Under the pieces are notes generated by a model. That model was given only the letters and a program-made list of their open reading frames with translations. It was not told the DNA's origin and ran no database searches. Made by a program: the position numbers and the translations under genes. A stretch of 64,000 nucleotides of DNA. Source: Parazoarcus communis SWub3 = DSM 12120. GTDB taxonomy: Bacteria; Pseudomonadota; Gammaproteobacteria; Burkholderiales; Rhodocyclaceae. This document shows positions 27,884 through 35,299 of the stretch, piece by piece; the first letter of the stretch is position 1; each line of letters starts with the position of its first letter. The stretch covers positions 62,001 through 126,000 of the forward strand of contig NZ_QKOE01000013.1 in NCBI RefSeq assembly GCF_003226565.1, given 5' to 3'.

Positions 27884-30121
27884 TCAGAAATCAAGGGTGA
27901 CCTTGGCCATCAAGGTGCGCGGCGCTCCCGGATAGAAAGCGCTGCCATTACTGGTTTCGTTCGCGTTGTTGTAGCCGATGTAGCGCACATCAAAGAGGTT
28001 GATGACCGCGATGCTGGTGCGCAACGCACCCCATCCAGTCTGCATCCGGTGGCTGACATCCAGATTGGTGACGGTATAGGCCGACATCGTCTCGGTATGC
28101 TCGACATTGGCGTAGCGCCTACCCATGTGATGAACTACCGGCGCCACCGTGACGGATCCGAGCTGCCAGGCCGCGCCCAGGCTGGCCATGATCAACGGCA
28201 CATCCGGCAGCTGCCTGCCTTTGGTCCGCCGGACCGTCGCTGCTGCGGTACGAAGGTCCTCGTCAAAGCGCGAACGCTGCCAGCTGAACGAGCCAAACAG
28301 GTTCACCCCTCGCGCCGCCGCCCATCCTGCAGACAGTTGCAGTCCGTATTGCGTGGCCTTGCCGATGTTCTGGTTGTAGCTCGCGTTGTAGGAGGCGTCA
28401 TATACCGACACCCCTTTGTTGTCATAGCGGGTGTAGTACAGAACCGGCTCGACATAGCCGCCCGCAAAGCGGATGCGTGCCCCCAGGTCCAGCGTATCAG
28501 CCAGTTCCAGTTCGTTGTCGTCCCAGATCTGCTGTTTGGACAGACCCGCAATCGGCGGAGACTGGAAGGCATCGAACGCAGGTGTACCGATGTTGCGCCC
28601 AAGCGCGGCACGAAGATCGACACCGCTTCCCAACGCATGATGAACGCCCAGATAGGGCGCCAACGCTTCGATACTGCTGCTACGCACGCTACGCGCTGCA
28701 ACCACCCCGGAGGACTGGTCAATGGCCGCATTGAATCCGACATCGCCAACACCTGCCGGATTGTAATAGTCGATCGATGGCAGGATGTCCTTCACATAAC
28801 GCAGCCCTCCCTTGACCAGGGTGGGTCCGAAAGTGCGCTCGGCAACGACAAAGACATTGTGCAGATCGTGCCGCCGCGTGACCTCGGCCAGCATGTTCCA
28901 GCTGTGGAAGTTCAGTCCGCCATTGGCGTCAGGCGTATAGTGCTTCCAGCATGTGGGCGGCCCCGGCGGCTCCATGGAGACCCAGCCATAACCGAATGCC
29001 AGCTTTGCCTGCGCCAGTTCGGTGTGCAACTCTGTGGTCACCCCGTAGGTACTGTGATCGATCAACCACTTACGCACGAAGTTTCCGCTGGCATACAAGT
29101 ATTCGCCTTTCTCTTTTGCGTAGAAGGGCTTGACCACCAAGCGACTGTCCTTGCTGAAGGCGTAACTGATTTCAGCAAGAAGGGCTGTCGTCTCGAACGC
29201 TTGCTGATTGTAGCCCTGCCAGTTGGCAAGCTGAGCGCCAGTGGTTCCAGTAGGCACACGGTCGTAATCGACCTTGTCGAACAGGGATTCGTCCTTGGAC
29301 TGGGCATAGGTCAAACCCTTGTAGTTGTCGGCGCTCATCTCGTTGTGACCAAGAAACATCTTCACGTCGAGCGCACCCAAAGCCTGGCTGAGGCCGGCGG
29401 CAAATGTTTCCCGCCGACGTGGCGACTCACCGCCACCCCGCCATTTATTGGCCGAGGTAGCCGATGCGGACAGGAAGAACGCCGTGTCGGACGCCAACTG
29501 CCCACTGTCGACTCGACCAAACACCCTGCGAAAACCGTGATCTCCGGTAGCGAGCGATACCGAACCACCAGGCTGCGCACGTGGCCACAGGATGCGAGTA
29601 TCCAGTTGTCCCACGGTGTCATAAAGACTGAACCGATCCGGTGCGATCGGCCCTTGCGCCAGCGATACGCTAGCAATGTTCTCTGCATCCAGCAGGAACA
29701 GGTAGCCGGGCCCCGCGCCCGGGCCGTTCAAAGGGAGACCTTCGACCGTCCCATTGGCGCCATGTGAAGCAATTTCGCCCCGCACACGCAAACCCTTGTT
29801 GCCACCTTGCTGATTAACCAAGCCCCAGGCATCGATGGTCTGCATTTGCACTCCGGGCAGTTCGGACACCATGCTGTAGGGGTTGGTCGCCCCCTTGCCA
29901 CCAAACAGGTCAATGCCATCTTCACCCACCGCGTAGGTCGTGGACGGCGTATTGGCCACAGGGGCAAACCATTGCCCCATGTGTTCGGCCGTCACGGTGA
30001 CGGCCGGTAGCGTCTGCTGTGCCTGGGCATGACCCGCAACAATCATGCAGGACGCCACGGCAAGCTGCCGGCACACGCCAGCCGCCAAAGAAGACGACTG
30101 ATCGCCGCAATCGAACCTCAT
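27884..30121 (-). CDS. TonB-dependent outer-membrane receptor in the molybdate/tungstate region
   Basis: A 745-residue protein with a signal peptide ending near GHAQAQ. The plug domain includes NPYSMVSELPGVQMQTIDAWG and LRVRGEIASHGANGTVEGLPLNGP. A beta-barrel of about 570 residues follows and ends with the Phe of MAKVTLDF, the barrel-assembly signal. The N-terminal TLPAVTVTAE segment is a possible TonB box. GGGAGAAG precedes the ATG at 30121. Most relatives import ferric siderophores or vitamin B12, so the ligand is uncertain. A ModE-like box about 105 bp upstream and the TupA-like gene downstream suggest a molybdate- or tungstate-related ligand. Confidence 0.85.
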   Translation of the reverse strand: MRFDCGDQSSSLAAGVCRQLAVASCMIVAGHAQAQQTLPAVTVTAEHMGQWFAPVANTPSTTYAVGEDGIDLFGGKGATNPYSMVSELPGVQMQTIDAWGLVNQQGGNKGLRVRGEIASHGANGTVEGLPLNGPGAGPGYLFLLDAENIASVSLAQGPIAPDRFSLYDTVGQLDTRILWPRAQPGGSVSLATGDHGFRRVFGRVDSGQLASDTAFFLSASATSANKWRGGGESPRRRETFAAGLSQALGALDVKMFLGHNEMSADNYKGLTYAQSKDESLFDKVDYDRVPTGTTGAQLANWQGYNQQAFETTALLAEISYAFSKDSRLVVKPFYAKEKGEYLYASGNFVRKWLIDHSTYGVTTELHTELAQAKLAFGYGWVSMEPPGPPTCWKHYTPDANGGLNFHSWNMLAEVTRRHDLHNVFVVAERTFGPTLVKGGLRYVKDILPSIDYYNPAGVGDVGFNAAIDQSSGVVAARSVRSSSIEALAPYLGVHHALGSGVDLRAALGRNIGTPAFDAFQSPPIAGLSKQQIWDDNELELADTLDLGARIRFAGGYVEPVLYYTRYDNKGVSVYDASYNASYNQNIGKATQYGLQLSAGWAAARGVNLFGSFSWQRSRFDEDLRTAAATVRRTKGRQLPDVPLIMASLGAAWQLGSVTVAPVVHHMGRRYANVEHTETMSAYTVTNLDVSHRMQTGWGALRTSIAVINLFDVRYIGYNNANETSNGSAFYPGAPRTLMAKVTLDF

Positions 30122-30225
30122 CTGTTCTTCTCCCTGTTTGATGCACCGGCCGCGCTTCACTTGCCCGACCCATGCAACGAAATCCGCCCCGCACTGAATT
30201 GAGCGAAGCCGGGAAAACTGAACGC

Positions 30226-30243
30226 AATATATATACCTACATA
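30226..30243. promoter_or_regulatory. ModE-like box upstream of the TonB receptor gene
   Basis: AATATA-TATACC-TACATA, followed by AAA. The right half-site is identical to that of the mop box and of the E. coli modA operator; the left differs at one position from TATATA. It is centred about 113 bp upstream of the receptor start. Confidence 0.55.
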
Positions 30244-30422
30244 AAATACAGAACTACTTGAACGAATACCGCATCACTGCCCCGTCTCAGCCCGACCCCG
30301 CTGCAGGGAGATCTGCCACATGCGTGGCGGACTCAATGAAAAGTACACATGAGCGCACTGAACTTCACACCCTTGCCGACTGGCATGACCCACGCCACCC
30401 CACGACCGGCTCTTTGTTTTAT

Positions 30423-30440
30423 TGTTTACATCACTACATA
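30423..30440. promoter_or_regulatory. Second ModE-like box, 300 bp upstream of the receptor gene
   Basis: TGTTTA-CATCAC-TACATA. On the minus strand this reads TATGTA-N6-TAAACA. It overlaps an AT-rich promoter-like patch and faces the inverted repeat at 30511. It is weaker than the boxes at 32548 and 30226. Confidence 0.35.
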
Positions 30441-30510
30441 TAAAATGTTTCATCCGTGACATGCCTGCGCCGTCAGAGAGAGACTTCAAGGTAAGCCCCT
30501 CCCGCTGACT

Positions 30511-30570
30511 CCAGCCATCGCGTTGCCCGCATGCGTCGCTGCGGAGAGCGTAAACGCCTGCGATGGCTGG
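30511..30570. repeat. 11-bp inverted repeat with 38-bp loop (possible structured RNA)
   Basis: CCAGCCATCGC at 30511-30521 pairs perfectly with GCGATGGCTGG at 30560-30570. The loop can extend the stem after a bulge (GTT against AAC) and contains a smaller CGCT/AGCG stem. No U-run follows on either strand, so this is not a standard terminator. Confidence 0.5.
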
Positions 30571-30671
30571 AAACCCTCAGTCTGCACATGCTGCACCGAC
30601 GCGCCGCACGTATGGCGATGGTGCGCTACCTGCATCCACTGGCTGGCGTCCCCCGCCTTGACACACCCCAG

Positions 30672-31364
30672 CTAGACCGCCCCCAAGCGCTTGAGTACCG
30701 CGAACAAACCCAATGACACCAAACCCAGCACCAGCGACAACGCCGCTGCACGCTCGAACTCACCCCCACTGACCGCGTTATAGATTTCCAGCGAAACTGT
30801 CGTTGTGCGTCCTCCAACGTTGCCGCCCAACATCAAGGTGATGCCGACCTCACCGAGCGAGCGCCCCAGGCCCAGCACCAGACCAGCAACCAGTGCACCG
30901 CGGATGTTTGGCAGCAGCACACGAAGGAAGATCTCCAACTCGCCCTTGCCCAACACCCGCGCAGCCTCGGCCAGTCGGCCGGACACCGCCTCCAGCGCGG
31001 ACTGTATCGGCTTGACCACCAGTGGCAGACCGGCGAGCACCGATGCGATCAACACCCCCCAGAACGAGAACACGACCTCAATCGCCCAGTGCTCGCCCAA
31101 CCAACTGCCAACCAGCCCGCGACGACCAAGCAACAACAACAAGACGAAACCGGTCGCCACGGGTGGAAACACCAGCGGCAAGGTCACCAGCGCGTCCACC
31201 CATCCGCGTCCAAACCAACCGCGCTGCGCCAGCGCGTACCCCAGAGCCAGACCGGCCACAAGATGAATCGCAAGCGTGGCCAGCGCCACCTCGGCCGTCA
31301 GACACAGCGCCTGGGCAACCAGAGGTTCAGCCAGGACAGCCTGAATTGACTCAAGATCCAGCAC
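30672..31364 (-). CDS. Second molybdate/tungstate-type ABC permease (ModB-like)
   Basis: A 230-residue inner-membrane permease with about five to six helices. The EAA loop reads EAARVLGKGELEIFLRVLLPNIRGALVAGLVLGLGRSLGEVGITLMLGGN, very like ModB. The start overlaps the stop of the preceding binding-protein gene by one base. There is no ATPase in this operon; the orphan ModC-like ATPase at 24424, or ModC itself, could energise it. Confidence 0.88.
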   Translation of the reverse strand: MLDLESIQAVLAEPLVAQALCLTAEVALATLAIHLVAGLALGYALAQRGWFGRGWVDALVTLPLVFPPVATGFVLLLLLGRRGLVGSWLGEHWAIEVVFSFWGVLIASVLAGLPLVVKPIQSALEAVSGRLAEAARVLGKGELEIFLRVLLPNIRGALVAGLVLGLGRSLGEVGITLMLGGNVGGRTTTVSLEIYNAVSGGEFERAAALSLVLGLVSLGLFAVLKRLGAV

Positions 31365-32131
31365 TACAGACCGTGGCGCGCGAGAATCGCCTTCGCCTCC
31401 GGCGTCTCTAGAAAGGCGGCCAGCTCGCTGACCCCGGACAGTTGACTACGCCCCTCCACCACCCCGGCAACAATGCGGATTTCGCCGTATAGCGCCGGAT
31501 CGATCTCGATGAAGCCGCCGATGCGATCACGCACGCCGATTGCGTCCGTCAGATTGATGAACCCCGCGTCCACCTCGCCGCTGACCAAGTAGGCGGACAC
31601 CTGGGGCACCGTTGCCACTGTCAGCAACCTGTCATTCACCTGGGCACCCAAACCACTATGCTCGAGGTACTCTGCAGCTGCCTTGCCATACACTGCATGA
31701 CGCATATCGGGCAATGCAATGCGGATGAAAGCGGGCTGCGTAATGTCACCAGTCTGGCTCAAAGACCTGCCCTTCGGCCAAGCCAGCACCAGCCGTCCCT
31801 TACCTGCGGAAAGATAACGCTCGAAACGCAACTGCTTGGCTGCATCGAGAAATGCCTGATCACCGAACACCAAGGCCACGCGCTCGCTTTGCACGGCCTG
31901 CGCCATGACCTGCCCCATATTGCCGAAGAAGGATTCGACCTTGATTCCGGCTTGACGCTCAAAGGCCTGGGCAAGTTCGACCACAGGTCGTTTGTAGCCC
32001 GCACCAGCGGCGATGACAAGCGGCTCTGCTGCAAGCGTCGCGTGCAACGGCAGAATCGCCAACAGCATGGCCAGAAACCTGACACATACCAACCACTTCA
32101 GACTGAACCAAGTGACAAGACGTGAACACAC
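31364..32131 (-). CDS. Second periplasmic oxyanion-binding protein (ModA-like)
   Basis: A 255-residue protein with a signal peptide (hydrophobic FLAMLLAILPLHATLA, cut near LAAEP). The mature domain starts LVIAAGAGYKRPVVELAQAFERQAGIKVESFFGNMGQVMAQ, a ModA-like arrangement, followed by RIALPDMRHAVYGKAAAEYLEHSG. It is clearly diverged from the modA at 22124, so a different oxyanion or affinity is possible. It is the middle gene of a three-gene minus-strand operon with an upstream ModE box. Confidence 0.85.
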   Translation of the reverse strand: MCSRLVTWFSLKWLVCVRFLAMLLAILPLHATLAAEPLVIAAGAGYKRPVVELAQAFERQAGIKVESFFGNMGQVMAQAVQSERVALVFGDQAFLDAAKQLRFERYLSAGKGRLVLAWPKGRSLSQTGDITQPAFIRIALPDMRHAVYGKAAAEYLEHSGLGAQVNDRLLTVATVPQVSAYLVSGEVDAGFINLTDAIGVRDRIGGFIEIDPALYGEIRIVAGVVEGRSQLSGVSELAAFLETPEAKAILARHGL

Positions 32132-32176
32132 AATGACCTCCGCCAGGAATAAAGGAAACCTGACTACACAACGCGA

Positions 32177-32467
32177 TCAGCGCGGCATGCAGTCGCTGAA
32201 GCTGTAGAACGACTGCCCGTCGCAATCCTCCCCGACGCGTACGATCCGGTGAATCAACCAGCGCTCGTCACGCAGCAGCCAGGCGGCTACCGACTCCGCA
32301 TAAACGGCTGCAGCGTAAAAATCCTCACCATCGTCCGAGCGGGGCTCCTTCAGCACATAACGATGTGCGTAGTAACACGTCCGTCCGTCTGGGTCGTAAC
32401 CAAACACCCGTTCAGCATCAAGCTCGGCTTCACGAAAGATCTCGTAGGACAAGGGTGGAACCGCCAT
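32177..32467 (-). CDS. Small unknown protein heading the second mod operon
   Basis: A 96-residue soluble protein starting MAVPPLSYEIFREAELDAERVFGYDPDG. It is acidic and rich in aromatics (RTCYYAHRYVLKEPRSDD, YAESVAAWLLRDERWLIHRIVRVGEDCDGQSFYSF). No signal peptide or membrane segment is seen. GGAGGGAT directly precedes the ATG at 32467; the longer in-frame start at 32596 would run through the ModE box and is rejected. It lies 45 bp upstream of the ModA-like gene, so it is probably co-transcribed and molybdate-controlled. Function unknown. Confidence 0.75.
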   Translation of the reverse strand: MAVPPLSYEIFREAELDAERVFGYDPDGRTCYYAHRYVLKEPRSDDGEDFYAAAVYAESVAAWLLRDERWLIHRIVRVGEDCDGQSFYSFSDCMPR

Positions 32468-32547
32468 ATCCCTCCACTGGGCAGGCAACCGACGCCACCA
32501 GGGCTCGCATCCACTACTACGGACACGAGCTTTGTTGACGCCTTTTA

Positions 32548-32565
32548 TATATTGTTGCGTATATA
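32548..32565. promoter_or_regulatory. ModE box upstream of the second mod operon
   Basis: TATATT-GTTGCG-TATATA, flanked by A on both sides. It matches the E. coli modA operator TATATT-GTCGCC-TACATA almost base for base. It is centred about 90 bp upstream of the small head gene, in a stretch that also provides a TATAAA-like -10 on the minus strand. This is the best ModE site in the window. The rest of the 32468-32849 gap holds a weaker TATATA-N6-CAAATA at 32670-32687 and the terminator at 32790. Confidence 0.75.
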
Positions 32566-32789
32566 ACATTGAACACCCCTCTGTAACACCGAGCAATGCC
32601 GGGTTTTTGGCTTAAACCAAGGATTAGCGGCCAAAATCTGGCCAGGATCCTGATCCGGATAAACTTATTTATATACAACAGCAAATAGTATGCCGACCTT
32701 AGAAGCGCGTTCCGCACCTTTCGAATATGTGACCCCTCTACCTACGCCCAGACAACCATGAGATAGAAAGCACCGGAGCGGTAAACGCC

Positions 32790-32813
32790 AAAGGGCCGCA
32801 TGCGCGGCCCTTT
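32790..32813 (-). terminator. Hairpin terminator downstream of the Tsx-like gene
   Basis: AAAGGGCCGC-ATGC-GCGGCCCTTT is a perfect 10-bp stem with a 4-base loop, 37 bp after the stop of the minus-strand porin gene. The A-stem/T-stem design lets it act in both directions. Confidence 0.75.
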
Positions 32814-32849
32814 ACCCTTCGTTTGAAAAACCAGCTTCCGGATGAAGCC

Positions 32850-33722
32850 TTAGAAATGCCACTCCATCTGGAAGGTCGGCGCATCGGTGTCGATACCCGG
32901 CTTCTTCACCCCGGCAGCATTCTTGTAGTTGCCGAACTTGTTGCGCCACAACTCATACCCCACCCCCATCAGGAAGGTGTTCTTCTTGCCAGTCACCATC
33001 TGACCGACATCCACCATCAACGAGGTACGCATCAGGGTTTCGGCCTTGGTGCTGACGCCAGCGTAATCCTTGCCCTTCTCGCTGTTGTAGTTCAGGAAAC
33101 CCTGGAACTTGAGCGGAACGGACGCGGCCTGGAAGGGAATGCCCCACGAAACGTTGAAGATCCACTGCGGGTCGAAGGCAATGTCGCTCTTCGGGCAGGC
33201 GGGTGAACCCAGGCCACAATGGTTCCATTCCTTGCCGTAGAACAGGCTGACGTCAAGGAAGCCCGGTACGTCGAACTTGAGCGTGGGGCCGACAACGAAC
33301 AGGCGCTTGCGCGGTGCAAAACGGGTGTTCTTGGTGCTCAGGTCGAAACCGGCGGTCAGGCCGACCTCCTTTACCGGACCGAAGGCCAGCGAGGTATCGA
33401 AGATCTTGCCCAGGTGCAGTTGATGACGGTAGGTCAGGTAGAACTCGGTCGCCCCATTGTCGCTACCGCTGGCGGGATCCTTCTTGTCCGATTGCAGCAA
33501 GTCGAGGTTGAAGAAGTTCTGCCCGACCGAATAGCCGCTGGCATGCGTCAGTTGAAGAACGTGCTTCTCGACATTGTTGCGGTTATTGGGTTCGGTGAAT
33601 TCGGTGCCATAACGATAGCCGATGAAAGTATCGCTCCAGGTGGCAGCCTGAGCAGCCAGGGGGGAAAGCGACAAGGCGCCCACCAGGGCGAGGGTTTTGC
33701 AGCGCGTCATCGACAGCTTCAT
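32850..33722 (-). CDS. Tsx-like outer-membrane channel protein
   Basis: A 290-residue protein with a signal peptide (cut after AAQAA). The mature part begins TWSDTFIGYRYGTEFTEPNNRNNVEKHVLQLTHASGYSVGQNFFNLDLLQSDKKDP, the pattern of the OmpK/Tsx nucleoside-channel family, and ends in the barrel signal FQMEWHF. Family members form nucleoside-specific or general small-solute channels. It is divergent from an NMT1-type ABC importer that may handle a nitrogen compound, so nucleobase or nucleoside uptake would fit, although this is not shown. A pair TTTGTT-N17-TAATAA upstream on the minus strand is a weak promoter candidate. Confidence 0.8.
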   Translation of the reverse strand: MKLSMTRCKTLALVGALSLSPLAAQAATWSDTFIGYRYGTEFTEPNNRNNVEKHVLQLTHASGYSVGQNFFNLDLLQSDKKDPASGSDNGATEFYLTYRHQLHLGKIFDTSLAFGPVKEVGLTAGFDLSTKNTRFAPRKRLFVVGPTLKFDVPGFLDVSLFYGKEWNHCGLGSPACPKSDIAFDPQWIFNVSWGIPFQAASVPLKFQGFLNYNSEKGKDYAGVSTKAETLMRTSLMVDVGQMVTGKKNTFLMGVGYELWRNKFGNYKNAAGVKKPGIDTDAPTFQMEWHF

Positions 33723-33936
33723 TTGGAACTCCTGAAAGGGCGTAGGGAAAAGTCGGAAGCGCGCACAGATGACACGCTTTTTTAGACCCTAACAGGAGGC
33801 GGACCCGCGTTGTCGAATAGTGATTATTACCTTTACCGTATAATCAAACAAACTCCATCTCATTGTTTATAAAAGAGATATAGATCGCCATATATTCTAA
33901 TGGCATTCACCTTGATGGGACATTTTCCAGCTTGAC

Positions 33937-33951
33937 GCACCTCGTTGGTGC
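33937..33951. promoter_or_regulatory. NtrC-type binding site upstream of the NMT1-type ABC transporter
   Basis: GCAC-CTCGTTG-GTGC inside a perfect 7-bp dyad (ACGCACC, 5-bp spacer, GGTGCGT). It fits the NtrC consensus TGCACC-N4-GGTGCA and lies about 130 bp upstream of a near-consensus sigma-54 promoter, the standard enhancer distance. Confidence 0.65.
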
Positions 33952-34067
33952 GTACTCAAGTTCAATGGAATCATGCGCTTGCAGCCAGAGGCTCTTGCGC
34001 CGCACCATAATCTTGCACGAAGGGGGCGCAGAACACCCGAAACCAGCGATTTCGGTGCATTCTGGCG

Positions 34068-34082
34068 TGGCACGCCACTTGC
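34068..34082 (+). promoter_or_regulatory. Sigma-54 promoter of the NMT1-type ABC transporter operon
   Basis: TGGCACG-CCAC-TTGC matches the -24/-12 consensus TGGCACG-N4-TTGCW except for the last base. GG and GC are 10 bp apart as required. The predicted start is near 34094, about 30 nt before the ATG at 34126. Confidence 0.75.
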
Positions 34083-34125
34083 CAGTTGGAACCATCGCAT
34101 TTTCGCTACACAACTGGAGTTCAAC

Positions 34126-35160
34126 ATGCCCCGCAAGACCTCGCTTTCCCGTCGTTTGTTCCTGTGCGCCGCCACCGCAATGGCGTTTGCCAGCCCGGCA
34201 CTGCACGCCGCCGACCCGGTAAAGCTCAAGTTCACGCTCGATTGGCGATTCGAAGGCCCCTCGGCACCTTTCCTGCTCGCCAAGAGCAAGGGCTATTTCG
34301 CCGCCGAGGGCCTGGACGTCGAAATCGACGCGGGCAATGGCTCAGCGGGTGCACTGACCCGCGTCGCCACCGGCGCCTACGACATGGGCTTTGCCGACTT
34401 CAATGCGCTGATCGAACACGAAGCCAAGACACCAGGGTCGAAGATCCAGGGCGTCTACATGGTGTACAACAGCACGCCGGCCGCGGTACTGGCGCTGAAG
34501 AAGTCCGGTATCAGCAAACCCGCCGACCTTGCCGGCAAGACGCTGGCTGCACCGATCTTCGACGGCGGACGCAAGGCCTGGCCTGCCTTTGCCAAGGCCA
34601 ACGGCATGGCGGTGGATGCGGTCAAGTGGCAGACCGTCGAGCCGGCCATTCGCGAAACCCTGCTCGCCCGCGGCGATGTGGATGGCATTACCGGTTTCTA
34701 CTTCACCAGCGTGCTCAACCTCGAAGCACGTGGCGTCAAACCCGAGGACATCGTCGCCCTGCGCTACCCCGAGAACGGTGTCGAGTTCTATGGCAACACC
34801 GTGATCGCCAGCCCCAAGATGCTGAGCGAGAAGCCCAAGGCAGTGGAAGGCTTCGTTCGTGCGCTGAACAAGGCCATGCTCGAGACCATCGCCAATCCCG
34901 ACGCTGCGGTCGCCTACGTCAAGGAACGTGATCCGCTGATCAATGTGGAACTGGAAACCCGTCGCCTGAAGCTCGCCTTCGACTCTGTGGTGGTCACGCC
35001 CGAGACGCGCAAGCTGGGCCTGGGTGCCGTGGATGCAGACCGCCTCGCACGCTCGGTCACCGATGTCGTCTCCGCCTTCGGCCTGCCGGCCACCCCGGTT
35101 GCGACCGAGTTGTTCACCTCTGCCTACCTGCCGCCGGTCGCCGAGCGCGCCATCAAGTAA
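34126..35160 (+). CDS. ABC transporter substrate-binding protein (NMT1/THI5-like)
   Basis: A 344-residue periplasmic protein with a twin-Arg-like signal peptide (SLSRRLFLCAATAMAFASPALHA). The mature domain begins KLKFTLDWRFEGPSAPFLLAKSKGYFAAEGLDVEIDAGNGSAG, the NMT1/SsuA signature. The family binds nitrate, taurine, sulfonates, riboflavin or pyrimidine precursors; the residues seen do not decide. Nitrogen-type promoter elements upstream suggest a nitrogen source. GGAG lies 6 bp before the ATG. An ATPase and a permease follow. Confidence 0.88.
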   Translation: MPRKTSLSRRLFLCAATAMAFASPALHAADPVKLKFTLDWRFEGPSAPFLLAKSKGYFAAEGLDVEIDAGNGSAGALTRVATGAYDMGFADFNALIEHEAKTPGSKIQGVYMVYNSTPAAVLALKKSGISKPADLAGKTLAAPIFDGGRKAWPAFAKANGMAVDAVKWQTVEPAIRETLLARGDVDGITGFYFTSVLNLEARGVKPEDIVALRYPENGVEFYGNTVIASPKMLSEKPKAVEGFVRALNKAMLETIANPDAAVAYVKERDPLINVELETRRLKLAFDSVVVTPETRKLGLGAVDADRLARSVTDVVSAFGLPATPVATELFTSAYLPPVAERAIK

Positions 35161-35299
35161 GCCCGTCCCACCCGCAAGCCGTCCCCGCGCCGCCCTGATC
35201 CAAGGCTGCGGGATGCCCGGGGCCGGTCGAACACCCTCGACCGCCCCCCACGCAGAAGGAGCGCGCGGGCGCTGCATCGGCGCGCCCGCCACATGCATC

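Larger units (their letters stand above)
30122..30671. other. 550-bp intergenic region upstream of the TonB receptor gene
   Basis: No convincing gene on either strand. It holds two ModE-like boxes (30226-30243 and 30423-30440), an AT-rich promoter-like patch (ATATAAAATG near 30438) and a long inverted repeat (30511-30570). A 61-codon plus-strand frame at 30531-30716 (MRRCGERKRLRWLETLSLHML...) runs antisense into modB2 and lacks a ribosome-binding site. Confidence 0.5.

Noticed and set aside
27287-29767. An 826-codon open frame on the plus strand across the TonB receptor
   Set aside because: It is antisense to a receptor with signal peptide, plug and barrel. Its translation is low-complexity without domains, and long antisense frames are common in GC-rich DNA.
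30440-30600. Molybdenum-cofactor (Moco) riboswitch
   Set aside because: The hairpin sits in a molybdate region, but I cannot match the conserved Moco motif elements, and no cofactor-synthesis gene follows in the right direction.
32670-32687. Additional ModE box (TATATA-N6-CAAATA)
   Set aside because: The right half-site matches at only four positions and there is no gene in a suitable position other than the operon already served by the box at 32548.
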